Origin: Pseudomonas sp. PIC25
Lineage (GTDB): Bacteria; Pseudomonadota; Gammaproteobacteria; Pseudomonadales; Pseudomonadaceae
Reading direction: 5' to 3'
Assembly (NCBI RefSeq): GCF_002286785.1
Contig: NZ_MUJY01000036.1
Span: forward strand, 1 to 63,809
DNA length: 63,809 nt
The notes under the pieces: model-generated
What the model saw: only the letters and a program-made list of their open reading frames with translations
Databases searched by the model: none
What the model was told of the DNA's origin: nothing
Shown: in pieces, positions 38,919 to 47,079 of the stretch
How positions within the stretch are numbered: the stretch's first letter is position 1
Layout: the number at the start of each line of letters is the position of its first letter
Program-made: the position numbers and the translations under genes

Positions 38919-39884
38919 TTACGGAGGAGACGCGCCACCCTCCCCGACGGGGGCAGGGAAACGCGCCGTGCAGGTCACGCCTGCGGGTATTTCGAGATTC
39001 GGATTGGGCAGTTCCAGGAGCACGACGAAGGTGCCGCTGGCGGCATTCAGCAGGCGGTCGACCGAGCGCACCTGGGCGACATAGCGCTCCTTGGAAGAAA
39101 GCTCGGGAATGACATCGACCTTCATGCCGGTATGGATCTGGCCAAAGGTGGTTTTCGGCATCACCACCTGCACACGCAGCGGATCGAGCTGGGCGACCCG
39201 CAAGATGCCTCGCTTTCCGGCCCCCGGCTCCACGACCTCGCCGGCAAAGGCCAGTTGCTCGACAACGACGCCGTTGAATGGACTGCGAATCGTTCGTAAG
39301 GCAAGGAGGCTGCGCTGTTGCTGATGCTCAAGCTTGGCGAGCTGGCGGTTCTCGGACGCGACTTTCAGCTCCGCCTCGGCCAGGCGCAGCTCGGCCTCGG
39401 CGTCATCACTCTGCTGAGCCGGCATCAGATTTTCCTCTGCCATGGCTTGCAGGCGACCGAACTTGCGCTGGGCGAACTCAATCTTGCTTTTGGCGAGTTG
39501 CGTAGGACCGACTTGCTCCGACTTGAAGCGAGCCAGCTCCGTTGCGGCAATCTCCGCGTTCGACTCCAAATGGGCCAGGACCTGGCCTTCGCTGATTCGG
39601 TCCGCTCGACTGACGAGAACCTGAGCCAAAAGGCCTGTGATGGGCGTGCCCAGATCGACCGTCTGGTTCGGCTCGATCAAGCAGTTGAAGGCGTATGTGG
39701 GTGAGATACTTCCAAGACAACAGCAGGCAAGAAAGGCCTGGAGCCACGTCGTCACGGCCAAGCGTCGAGCGCTGCATGACCTTGGACCACCCGGTTTCCG
39801 TGACTTTCGCTTGAGTGAAGCGAAAAAACGCACCGGCTGACCCTTACACGACCCCATCCTTCCCCCTTGAGCAACCATGCCCAT
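38919..39884 (-). CDS. Periplasmic adaptor (membrane fusion) protein, HlyD/RND type
   Basis: A 321-residue protein with a basic N-terminus and a hydrophobic signal or anchor segment ending near SPTYA. A half-lipoyl segment follows (VDLGTPITGLLAQVLVSRADRISEGQVLAHLE), then an alpha-helical hairpin rich in Glu, Ala, Lys and Gln, the second half-lipoyl strand (IRSPFNGVVVEQLAFAGEVVEPG) and beta-barrel strands. Such adaptors bridge inner-membrane exporters and outer-membrane channels. The ATG at 39884 was chosen because GGGAGG lies five bases upstream; a GTG at 39917 is possible. The gene sits 101 bp before the giant gene on the same strand, so they probably form one operon. No ABC exporter, RND pump or TolC-like gene accompanies it in the window, so the partners must lie elsewhere. 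Confidence 0.85.
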   Translation of the reverse strand: MGMVAQGGRMGSCKGQPVRFFASLKRKSRKPGGPRSCSARRLAVTTWLQAFLACCCLGSISPTYAFNCLIEPNQTVDLGTPITGLLAQVLVSRADRISEGQVLAHLESNAEIAATELARFKSEQVGPTQLAKSKIEFAQRKFGRLQAMAEENLMPAQQSDDAEAELRLAEAELKVASENRQLAKLEHQQQRSLLALRTIRSPFNGVVVEQLAFAGEVVEPGAGKRGILRVAQLDPLRVQVVMPKTTFGQIHTGMKVDVIPELSSKERYVAQVRSVDRLLNAASGTFVVLLELPNPNLEIPAGVTCTARFPAPVGEGGASPP

Positions 39885-39975
39885 AGTGCCCTCCCAGCAC
39901 TTTCGGTGCGTCACCACGCACTCATCCTCGCAGCATCCTGGCGCAGGATCCGCTCCCCCAATTCAATGGCGGGCA

Positions 39976-40005
39976 GTTATACCGATGTCAATGTAATGTC
40001 ATCAA
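39976..40005 (-). promoter_or_regulatory. Candidate sigma-70 promoter for adaptor/giant-protein operon
   Basis: On the minus strand a TTGATG hexamer (40005-40000) and TATAAC (39981-39976) are separated by 18 bp, about 90 bp before the adaptor start codon. Predicted by eye only. Confidence 0.4.
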
Positions 40006-40170
40006 CACAAATTGCTGAACATCGCTTACAAGCGTGAAGCATCGCACGCTGGGTATTCCGCTCTCGAAACGACAGCGGTTGCGGCAGGCAATGGCGTAGT
40101 ACCCGGGCTCATCTCGACGGCTCGACGACCTGCAGCCCACACAAAGTGACACGACGCACAAACCAGAAGA

Positions 40171-40194
40171 GTTTATTGATCTGGATCAATAAAC
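40171..40194. promoter_or_regulatory. ANR/FNR-type box inside a 24-bp palindrome
   Basis: The sequence TTGATCTGGATCAA (40176-40189) matches the ANR/FNR consensus TTGAT-N4-ATCAA without mismatch, and the symmetry extends to 11-bp arms (GTTTATTGATC and its complement). It lies in the divergent region between the adaptor operon and the LysR gene. The candidate minus-strand promoter is about 170 bp away, too far for classical activation there, so it may serve another start site or the LysR gene. Confidence 0.6.
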
Positions 40195-40473
40195 CCGCAC
40201 AACCAAGACTCCAAATGCGTCTCAACTTCCCAAAAGATCAGAACTTTCAAGCCGCGATCGGTCAAAGCGAGCACGTTGCAGCCAGCTACGGGCTGCGCCC
40301 GCTGAAACAAGCAAACCACAGCCCTACACGAGGAAGGTGCATCGCCATTCTGGCGTGCCCCGCCATGGCGGGAATCGCCGTGTGAGCGATATCAAAATCC
40401 AGGGACCCATGCACCGTTTTGACAGGCAAGGAATCGCCGTTGGATTCGCCTACAGCAAAAGGGAGCTGACTCC

Positions 40474-41367
40474 ATGGAACTACGCCGTCTTCGCTACTTT
40501 GTCGCCGTGGCAGAGGAAAAAAGCGTCGCTCGGGCCGCATCCCGCATTCACATCGAACCCTCCCCCCTGGCTCGCGCCATCAAGGATCTGGAAGCCGACC
40601 TCGGCGTACAGCTGTTTCACCGCCGCCGGGGAAACAACACCTTGACCTGGCCCGGCGAGGTGCTCTTGGAGGAGTCGCGCCGTCTGTTATCGGCGCTGGA
40701 CAACGCGCGTTCGCGGGTAGCTTCCGCGGCGAAGGGCTATCGGGGCCTCTTGCGTGTCGGCATCGCCGATAGCCTGGCTCAACCGCAGATGACCGCCCTT
40801 CTGGCACAGTACCGGGAGGAAGATCCCCATACGGAAATCCGGCTTCGCGAAATGACGGTCTTCCAGATGCTGAACGCCATCAGCAACGATGAAATCGACG
40901 CTGGCTTCACCCTGTACCCCAAGCTGAGCCCCGGCTACGCCAAGGAAGAGGTCTGGACCGATCGGCCTGCCGTGGCCATTCCGGCGCGGCACCCGCTGCT
41001 GGCGTCGAGTCATGTTTCCTTGCAGCAAGCGCTTCGCTATCCATTGATCCTTTGTCATCCGGACCAGTGCGCGGGCGGCCACATGCTGATCAATCGCTGC
41101 CTCCATGAAACCAAGCTCTCGCCAACCGTCGCCGAATATGCCTCCGGCCACGAGTCCATGATGATGTTGGTGGCCGCCGGCTATGGCATTGGCTTTGGCC
41201 TGGAGTCCCAGATAGCGACGCATACCCGGCCCGATGTGGTGATACGACCGGTCGATGACCGTTTCTCCGACATCAAGACCTACATCGTTTACTCCGACAG
41301 GCCAATACCTCAGCACGTGCAAAAGTTCATCGATCGGGCCAAGGCCGTCGGTGCCAGCCAATCCTGA
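40474..41367 (+). CDS. LysR-family transcriptional regulator
   Basis: A 297-residue protein with the standard LysR layout. An N-terminal winged helix-turn-helix (about residues 1-60: MELRRLRYFVAVAEE, AASRIHIEPSPLARAIKDLEADLGVQLF) is followed by a periplasmic-binding-protein-like effector domain from about residue 90. It lies about 450 bp before alpA on the same strand. In ICEclc a LysR regulator (TciR) sits at the top of the transfer-competence cascade, so this gene may have that job; the alternative is a regulator of the divergent giant-protein operon. The effector molecule is unknown. Its length is normal and no defect is seen. Confidence 0.9.
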   Translation: MELRRLRYFVAVAEEKSVARAASRIHIEPSPLARAIKDLEADLGVQLFHRRRGNNTLTWPGEVLLEESRRLLSALDNARSRVASAAKGYRGLLRVGIADSLAQPQMTALLAQYREEDPHTEIRLREMTVFQMLNAISNDEIDAGFTLYPKLSPGYAKEEVWTDRPAVAIPARHPLLASSHVSLQQALRYPLILCHPDQCAGGHMLINRCLHETKLSPTVAEYASGHESMMMLVAAGYGIGFGLESQIATHTRPDVVIRPVDDRFSDIKTYIVYSDRPIPQHVQKFIDRAKAVGASQS

Positions 41368-41815
41368 GCGGCAAGCCCCTTCGCCGGTCATCCGCTGCGG
41401 CATTGCACCGGGCATTGTTCAGCTCCTTGATATTTTTTATGTCGCACAGGATGACGTGATCGGTATGAACGAATACCGCCAATGCCTGGGTTGGAAACTG
41501 AGTTCCCGGCCACTGGCACTCTGTGGATTCTCTTGCCTGCTGGGGCCGAGCGTCTGGATCAGGCTTTCGGCTCATCGCAGCAGTTACAACACCGGACCGA
41601 ATCGGTCCCGTCAATCCATATGCCACCCCGAAGCAAACGGCTGACTCAGATCGACTCCATACGACGACCGACCGGCGGCACGATTGAAACGGCATCGCAA
41701 GAACAAAAGTGCCGTCTGCGAGACCATATTTTCAATGTACTTGAACGTGGGTATCGACCTATCACTGGGGCCTCTTCCCCAGACCGATGCCACCGAGCGT
41801 CAAGGAGTGATCACC
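41368..41815 (+). promoter_or_regulatory. Region upstream of alpA with symmetric sites
   Basis: 448 bp with no credible gene. It holds a perfect 15-bp palindrome GGACCGAATCGGTCC (41594-41608), a CGGTAT/ATACCG inverted pair (41461-41478) and a CTGGGG/CCCCAG hairpin (41765-41782) 33 bp before alpA. This is the natural place for the alpA promoter and its control sites, but no clear -35/-10 pair was chosen. Confidence 0.45.
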
Positions 41816-42034
41816 GTGTCTCAGGAAATCCTCCCCCTCGCCACTCCCGTTGAGCGCTGCGTGTACCGCCGGCCCAAGGTCGAAGCCCTGACCGGCCTTA
41901 AACGCTCGCACATCTACAACCTCATGAAGAAGAAAGAATTCCCGCAATGCTTCCGCATCGGTCCCCGCGCGGTCGGCTGGGACTCGCTCGAGATTCATGA
42001 GTGGATCGACGAACGACGCAACCAGCGCCACTGA
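41816..42034 (+). CDS. alpA: AlpA-family DNA-binding regulator
   Basis: A 72-residue protein with a MerR-like helix-turn-helix of the AlpA type: YRRPKVEALTGLKRSHIYNLMKKKEFPQ, then the wing FRIGPRAVGWDSLEIHEWID. The GTG start at 41816 is preferred because AAGGAG lies eight bases upstream; the frame is open further upstream to 41684 but that part looks non-coding. AlpA regulators open the regulatory operon of ICEclc-type elements and activate excision or transfer genes. parA follows after 36 bp. Probably the first gene of the alpA-parA-shi-parB-DUF2857 operon. Confidence 0.85.
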   Translation: MSQEILPLATPVERCVYRRPKVEALTGLKRSHIYNLMKKKEFPQCFRIGPRAVGWDSLEIHEWIDERRNQRH

Positions 42035-42070
42035 CGCAGCCCACATCCCATTCGTTCGAGGAGCGGCGCC

Positions 42071-42934
42071 ATGCGGGTGCTTTCGATCATCTCGACCAAA
42101 GGCGGCGTGGGCAAGACCACTGCCGCCGCCAATCTGGGCGGGTTTCTCGCCGACGCCGGCTTGCGGGTGCTGTTGCTGGACATCGATGTGCAGCCCACGC
42201 TGTCCAGTTACTTCACCCTCGCCCACCGCGCGCCGGGCGGCATCTACGAGTTGCTGGCGCTCAACGAGCAGGACCGGCAGCGCCTGGTTTCGCACACCTG
42301 TGTCGAGCGACTGGACGTGGTGCTGTCCAACGACGACCGCGGGCAACTGAGCACCTTGCTGTTGCACGCGCCGGATGGGCGGCTGCGGCTGCGTAACCTC
42401 TTGCCGGTCTTCGCCCCGCACTACGATCTGATGCTGATCGACACCCAGGGCGCGCGCAGCGTGCTGCTGGAGATGGCGGTCTTGGCCTCGGACCTGGCCC
42501 TGTCGCCGGTCACGCCGGAGATTCTCGCCGCCCGCGAGCTGCGCCGCGGCACCTTGCAGCTGATCGAGGACATCGCGCCGTTTAGCCGACTCGGCATCAC
42601 ACTGCCGGCGCTGCACCTGCTCATCAACCGCGTGCATCCGGTCTCGGCCAATGCACGGGCGGTCCAGCAGGCCTTGCATCAGATATTCCGGGATCACGCC
42701 GGCGTGCACGTGCTGGACACGGCCATTCCCGCTGGCGAGGCCTACCCACGTGCCGCAACCCGGGGGCTGCCCGTGCACCGGGTGGAGTACCGGCGCCCGA
42801 CCGGGCGGGTCGCGCCGGCGGCTTTGGAAACGATCCGCGCGCTGGCCTGCGAGCTGTTCCCGCAATGGCAATCGCAGCTCGCCGATGTGAAGGGCAAACC
42901 GCGAGGAGGCATGCCGCATGCCCACCCCGCGTGA
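42071..42934 (+). CDS. parA: ParA/Soj-family ATPase
   Basis: A 287-residue P-loop ATPase with the deviant Walker A KGGVGKTT at residues 10-17, a DIDVQPT segment near residue 40 and the LLIDTQG Walker B strand near residue 122. ParA proteins bind non-specific DNA in their ATP form and position or stabilise DNA with a ParB partner. In PFGI-1/ICEclc-type elements the gene sits directly after alpA and stabilises the excised form. The next gene overlaps its 3' end by 17 bp. The sequence shows no truncation. Confidence 0.9.
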   Translation: MRVLSIISTKGGVGKTTAAANLGGFLADAGLRVLLLDIDVQPTLSSYFTLAHRAPGGIYELLALNEQDRQRLVSHTCVERLDVVLSNDDRGQLSTLLLHAPDGRLRLRNLLPVFAPHYDLMLIDTQGARSVLLEMAVLASDLALSPVTPEILAARELRRGTLQLIEDIAPFSRLGITLPALHLLINRVHPVSANARAVQQALHQIFRDHAGVHVLDTAIPAGEAYPRAATRGLPVHRVEYRRPTGRVAPAALETIRALACELFPQWQSQLADVKGKPRGGMPHAHPA

Positions 42935-43178
42935 CCTGTATCGCGGGCACCCACGCCTGCGGCCACTGATCGAGTTCGCCCTGAGCGAAGGCTGGCATGT
43001 CGCGCGGACCAAGGGCGGCCATCTGAAATTCACCAAGGATGGTTTGCCCTCGGTCTATACCAGTGCCACCGCCAGCGATCACCGCGCGGATCGCAATGCG
43101 ATGGCGCGGTTGCGTCGCGCGGAACAGAACGCCAACTCAGCGACCGGCCCCAAGGGAAGGAAGCCTCGGCATGACTGA
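42918..43178 (+). CDS. Small HicA-like basic protein (Shi position)
   Basis: An 86-residue basic protein overlapping both parA and the ParB-family gene. The core EGWHVARTKGGHLKFTK and the following TSATASDHRADRN resemble the HicA toxin/dsRNA-binding fold, in which a GxH motif carries the catalytic His; here it is GGH at about residues 34-36. No HicB antitoxin is adjacent. In ICEclc the small gene between parA and the ParB-like gene is called shi, and this gene holds the same place. Whether it is an RNA-binding protein or simply shares the fold is unknown. Confidence 0.75.
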   Translation: MPTPRDLYRGHPRLRPLIEFALSEGWHVARTKGGHLKFTKDGLPSVYTSATASDHRADRNAMARLRRAEQNANSATGPKGRKPRHD

Positions 43179-44850
43179 CCGTACCCAGGACATGGCCGAC
43201 AAGCTGCTGGCCGACGGCTTTACCCCCACGGGTCCGGAGGTCGAGGCGCTGAGCGATCCCATTGCCGATACGCCGATGGTCGTCACGCTGGATAAGTTGC
43301 GCCCCTACGAGTACAACCCGCGTGTCACGCGCAACCGGCTCTACGACGAGATCAAGGCGTCCATCCTCGAACGCGGCCTGGACGCGCCGCCGTCGATCAC
43401 CCGCCGCCCCGGCGAGTCCTGGTACATCATCCGCAACGGCGGCAACACCCGGCTGTCGATCCTGCGGGAATTATGGAGCGAAACGAAAGACGAGCGCTTC
43501 TTCCGCATCCCGTGCCTGTTCCGGCCCTGGACGGCACGCGGCGAGATCATCGCACTCACTGGCCATCTGGCTGAGAACGAGCTGCACGGCAGCCTGACCT
43601 TCATCGAGCGTGCGCTGGGCGTGGAAAAGGCCCGTGAACTCTATGAGCAGGAAATCGGCCATCCCCTGACCCAGGCCGAACTCGCCCGGCGTCTGACGGC
43701 CGACGGCTTTCCGATCCAGCAACCGCACATCAGCCGTATGCGCGACGCCGTCCAGTACCTGCTGCCGGCGATTCCGAACCTGCTCTATGGCGGCCTGGGC
43801 CGTCATCAGATCGAACGGCTGGCGGCGTTGCGCAAAGCCGGCGAGCGCGCCTGGAAACAGCATGCCACCGACGCACATCCTGAGACCGATTTCGAAGGGC
43901 TCTTTCATGACGTCCTGGCGTTATTCGACGGCACGCCGGACACGTTCGCGGTACAGCGGGTGCAGGACGAACTGGTCGGGCAGCTCGCCGATCGTCTGCA
44001 GGTCGATTTTGAAGTGCTGAGCCTGGACATCGAGAAGAGCGAAGTCAGCCATAGGGTGCTGACCAGCGAGCCGACGCCACCCTCGCCGGAGCCTCCGCAG
44101 CATGCAGCGCCCCTGCCGCCCTCCGCCGTTCTTACTTCTGACCAGACGCCATCGCCCTCGCCTGCCGAGTCGACGTCACGGCCCGTCACAGTGTCCACGA
44201 CGCAGGGAGATGAGTCGGCTTCGACGCCCACGCCGGCTCCCACCACCGGCGATACCGATCCGCTGCGGGAGCACATTGTCTCGCCCGCGCCCACCACGGA
44301 CCGGTTGCAGACGATCCAGCGCCTGGTCGCCGAACAACTGGGCGACCCGCTGCCCAGCTTCGAAGCCAATGTGCTGCAAGCCATTCCCGTGCAGGCCGGC
44401 GGGCTGTATCCGATCTCCGACGTCTGGTACATCGAGCCGGGCCTGGATGCCCCCGATCCCCTGCGGGTGCATATCGCGCAGTTCGCCCAGGAGATCGCCG
44501 AGGAAGCCGGTCAGGCCGTCCAGGTCGAAGTGACTGGCCACGGCCTGGGATTTACCTGCCGGGTCGATGCACCGGAGGTGGAAAGGTTGCCGTTCATTGC
44601 CCGCGCCGTTCTCATGCTGCTGGATGCGCTCAGCCACGGCTGCGAGGCGGCCTATTCCGTGCCAGAACCAGCCGAACCCATGCACCTGGAACACACCCTG
44701 GGACCGCTGTTGCACGGTCGCGGCGACGATCCGCTGTCGGACCGCCTCAGCGACACCGGCCTGGTGAAGTTCTTTCGCCTGCTGCGGCTCACGCGCCGGC
44801 TGTTGGAATTGGAAGCAGGCGTGAGCCCCTCTCCCTCCGCCCCCACATGA
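43171..44850 (+). CDS. ParB-family protein of PFGI-1-type element (BisD-like)
   Basis: A 559-residue protein. The ATG at 43171 overlaps the previous gene by 8 bp. Residues 36-150 form a ParB/sulfiredoxin-like domain (VVTLDKLRPYEYNPR, with GGNTR at 90-94 in place of the usual GERR box). An HTH follows (TQAELARRLTADGFPIQQPHISRM). A Pro/Ser/Thr-rich linker runs from about residue 290 to 370, and the C-terminal 180 residues form a separate domain. This is the integrating-conjugative-element ParB family. In ICEclc the counterpart BisD acts with BisC as activator of the transfer genes rather than as a simple partition protein. It is followed after 12 bp by the DUF2857 gene, which supports such a pairing. 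Confidence 0.85.
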   Translation: MTDRTQDMADKLLADGFTPTGPEVEALSDPIADTPMVVTLDKLRPYEYNPRVTRNRLYDEIKASILERGLDAPPSITRRPGESWYIIRNGGNTRLSILRELWSETKDERFFRIPCLFRPWTARGEIIALTGHLAENELHGSLTFIERALGVEKARELYEQEIGHPLTQAELARRLTADGFPIQQPHISRMRDAVQYLLPAIPNLLYGGLGRHQIERLAALRKAGERAWKQHATDAHPETDFEGLFHDVLALFDGTPDTFAVQRVQDELVGQLADRLQVDFEVLSLDIEKSEVSHRVLTSEPTPPSPEPPQHAAPLPPSAVLTSDQTPSPSPAESTSRPVTVSTTQGDESASTPTPAPTTGDTDPLREHIVSPAPTTDRLQTIQRLVAEQLGDPLPSFEANVLQAIPVQAGGLYPISDVWYIEPGLDAPDPLRVHIAQFAQEIAEEAGQAVQVEVTGHGLGFTCRVDAPEVERLPFIARAVLMLLDALSHGCEAAYSVPEPAEPMHLEHTLGPLLHGRGDDPLSDRLSDTGLVKFFRLLRLTRRLLELEAGVSPSPSAPT

Positions 44851-44862
44851 GGCCAACCACCC

Positions 44863-45423
44863 ATGTCGGACCCGCATCCGCTCAATCAAGCCGTGCTCAC
44901 CCAGGCCCTGCATGATCTGCGCAACGGACAACTGCGTCGGTGCAAGAACCTTGGCTTCGACGACCGCGATCTCGAAGCGCTGAAGCATCCGAAACTGATC
45001 AGCGTGCTGCTCAATGCGACGGTGTGCTGGTGCTCGGTGCAAGTGAACAAGCCGGTGCTGCGCCGGCTCCTGTGCCAGGTGCACGACATCGAGAAGGAGA
45101 TCGCCACCATCGACCGCATGCTGCGCCTGGGCGCCAGCACCGAGATGGTCAGCAAGTACTTCGGGCTGGCCCACCAGGAGATCGCGCTGCGCCGGGCGGT
45201 TCTCGGCCTGCCGCGACGCAAGGGACGGTATCCGGCCCTGACGGACGAACAGGACGGCGCCCTGTGGTCGTACTGGAAACAGGCGCGGACCGAACGCGAT
45301 ATCGCCCTGGATGACGAGATGGCCATGCTCGAACTGGCGATGGACATGGCCGAGGAATTCCACGTGCCCATGTCGGTCGTCTGGGCCACCCTTCGGAGTT
45401 GGATCGACCAGGGCATGGTATAG
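44863..45423 (+). CDS. DUF2857 protein (BisC/FlhC-like activator subunit)
   Basis: A 186-residue protein typical of DUF2857 in conjugative islands. The N-terminal helical part (QALHDLRNGQLRRCKNLGFDDRDLEALKHP) is followed by a central segment with a probable HTH (VSKYFGLAHQEIALRRAVLGLPRRKGR). BisC of ICEclc, distantly related to the flagellar activator FlhC, is the best-studied relative and needs BisD. No FlhC-type four-Cys zinc cluster is obvious here. The gene is two bases from the next gene and 12 from the previous, so it lies in the middle of an operon. Confidence 0.8.
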   Translation: MSDPHPLNQAVLTQALHDLRNGQLRRCKNLGFDDRDLEALKHPKLISVLLNATVCWCSVQVNKPVLRRLLCQVHDIEKEIATIDRMLRLGASTEMVSKYFGLAHQEIALRRAVLGLPRRKGRYPALTDEQDGALWSYWKQARTERDIALDDEMAMLELAMDMAEEFHVPMSVVWATLRSWIDQGMV

Positions 45424-45425
45424 CC

Positions 45426-46616
45426 ATGGCGGCACCCGGATCTGATGCAAGCCAGGGTCCGGTGGCGCTGACAACGCTGCTCGACGCCGCCGCCCGACAG
45501 GTCCCGACGGTGGCCAGCGGCACGTTGCGCAACGATGGTTTTCTCTTCAGTGGCAACCGCCACGAGACCGTACCACGCAGGCTATTCCTGGACACGCGCC
45601 TGACACCGCTGGAGCGCAATGCCTGGCAGGTGTTCCGCTTGCTGCTCGCCGACGATGGCATCACCGCGTTTCCCACCTACGACGCGCTACGTCCGTATCT
45701 GGCGTCGATGCCCTGCACGCCCAATGCCTCCTATGAAACCGTGGCCCGCGCCCTCACCCTGCTACGGCTGACCCGCTGGCTCAGCCTGGTGCGCCGCCGC
45801 CGCGATCCCAGGACCGGGCGCATCCTGGGCAATCTCTATGTGCTTCACGACGAGCCGCTGACGCCGTTCGAGGCGATGCAACTCGATCCGGACTACCTGG
45901 GGCTGGTCAGCCAGGCGCTCACCCATGCCAGCAAGGCCATCCAACGCGTGGGCGCGCATACGCTCAAGGAGATCGGCGAGGACCCGCTGCTCAGTGGCCG
46001 CACCCTGCCCACCCGTATCCAGGTCCTGGCCCAGCGGCTGGCAGGCGAGTACGGCAGCACCGACGAAGGTTATCCACAGCCGCCGGCGCCAGGACAATCC
46101 GAAGACGGCGAAGACAGCCTTCTTCGGAATGCCGCAGCGCCGGCTTCGGAATCCGAAGTGGACCGCAAACCCGCGCCAGACAAGGCGCTTCGGAATCCGA
46201 AGCAGGACCGTACAGTACGTACTAGTAATAAAGAAAAAGTACGTACTGTACCGCGCACGCACGACACGCTTGAGCTGGACCTGCCGCCGCGTTTTCTGGC
46301 GTTGAAGGACGAACAGCAAGCCGGGGCCCTGGTGACCCTGCGGCAGGTCGAACCGGCGCTGCGTCAGGCGGTGGTCGATGAATGGGCGGCCCGCTGCGAC
46401 GGCGGCCCCGTGCGCAACCCGGCCGGCTATCTGTTCGGCATCATCCAGAAGGCGATTCGGGGGGAGTTCAAGGCTTGGGCCGGGCAGCCTGCGCCCCGTG
46501 CACCGTCGGAAGCGCCGCCAGCCAAGGCCACAGCGCCACCACCGCCCAAGCCCGCCGATCCGGTCGCGGTCCAGCGGCATCTCGCGGAACTGCGCAGTCT
46601 CCTGCGCCTCCGATGA
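45426..46616 (+). CDS. STY4528-type island replication protein
   Basis: A 396-residue protein starting at the ATG two bases after the previous stop. The N-terminal half carries a winged-helix-like part (TPLERNAWQVFRLLLADDGITAFPTYDALRPYLAS, ETVARALTLLRLTRWLSLVRRRRDP) as in replication initiators. The centre is low-complexity (PPAPGQSEDGED, SESEVDRKPAPDK). The C-terminal LPPRFLALKDEQQAGALVTLRQVEP...NPAGYLFGIIQKAIRGEFKAW segment is conserved in this family. The low-complexity centre is encoded by a cluster of palindromes and a long inverted repeat (listed separately), suggesting that the gene contains its own replication origin or an operator. The stop region is part of a 198-bp duplicated unit. 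Confidence 0.8.
   Translation: MAAPGSDASQGPVALTTLLDAAARQVPTVASGTLRNDGFLFSGNRHETVPRRLFLDTRLTPLERNAWQVFRLLLADDGITAFPTYDALRPYLASMPCTPNASYETVARALTLLRLTRWLSLVRRRRDPRTGRILGNLYVLHDEPLTPFEAMQLDPDYLGLVSQALTHASKAIQRVGAHTLKEIGEDPLLSGRTLPTRIQVLAQRLAGEYGSTDEGYPQPPAPGQSEDGEDSLLRNAAAPASESEVDRKPAPDKALRNPKQDRTVRTSNKEKVRTVPRTHDTLELDLPPRFLALKDEQQAGALVTLRQVEPALRQAVVDEWAARCDGGPVRNPAGYLFGIIQKAIRGEFKAWAGQPAPRAPSEAPPAKATAPPPPKPADPVAVQRHLAELRSLLRLR
46096..46251. repeat. Palindrome cluster and 14-bp inverted repeat inside replication gene
   Basis: Two identical 15-bp palindromes CTTCGGAATCCGAAG (46144-46158 and 46188-46202) are preceded by two half-sites in inverted order (AATCCGAAG at 46096-46104 and CTTCGGAAT at 46122-46130). 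Eight bases after the second palindrome lies a perfect 14-bp inverted repeat, GTACAGTACGTACT (46210-46223) and its complement (46238-46251), enclosing a 14-base AT-rich loop. Iterons beside an AT-rich stem-loop are a layout seen in replication origins. Confidence 0.75.
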
Positions 46617-47000
46617 GCGGATCGGCAGCGTTATACCCCGGGTATAATTTCGAGAAGACCTTGTCGGAACGGCCCTTCGGAGCACCGAGGCTGGAACAGC
46701 ATGGGACGGGCCGACAATTATACCCCGGGTATAAATCGACCCATTGCCCTGCGGGAGCATCGCACGATCCGGGCAATATCCGGCGGAGCGGCGCAGCCTC
46801 CCGCGCCTCCGGCGGCGGATCGACAGCGTTATACCCCGGGTATAATTCCGAGAAGGCCTTGTCGGCGGGCGACCTGAAGACTCTTCGCAGCACTTCAGGT
46901 TGGAACGGCCAACAATTATGCCCCGGGTATAATCGGCCCACCGTCCTGCGGACCATCGCATGGTCCGCAGCGATCCGGGGGCGCTATGATCGAGGCTCAT
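46592..47000. repeat. 198-bp direct duplication carrying four 17-bp palindromes
   Basis: The palindrome TTATACCCCGGGTATAA occurs at 46631-46647, 46718-46734 and 46829-46845, and with one change (TTATG...) at 46916-46932. Spacings are 87, 111 and 87 bp because two degenerate units of about 198 bp follow each other; the first begins inside the 3' end of the replication gene. A perfect hairpin CTGCGGACCAT-CGC-ATGGTCCGCAG (46946-46970) follows the last site. The 463-bp gap between the replication gene and the helicase holds nothing else recognisable. Confidence 0.85.
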
Positions 47001-47079
47001 TTCCACCGTCACCATCAGGATCGGTAAGGGCTCAAGCAGTCGCAGGGAACGCGCCGATTTACTTTCATGGAGTTCGATC

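Larger units (their letters stand above)
39885..40473. other. Divergent intergenic region, adaptor operon versus lysR
   Basis: 589 bp without a credible gene. It is less GC-rich than its surroundings and holds the candidate promoter and ANR box listed separately. The left edge of the conjugative element might lie here, but no tRNA 3' end or direct repeat was recognised. Confidence 0.5.

Noticed and set aside
41684-41815. Longer start for the AlpA protein
   Set aside because: The extra 44 residues do not resemble AlpA proteins, and a GTG with AAGGAG eight bases upstream gives the usual length.
46096-47000. Palindrome arrays considered as a CRISPR
   Set aside because: Repeats are 15-17 bp, perfectly symmetric and irregularly spaced, spacers are partly duplicated, and there are no cas genes.
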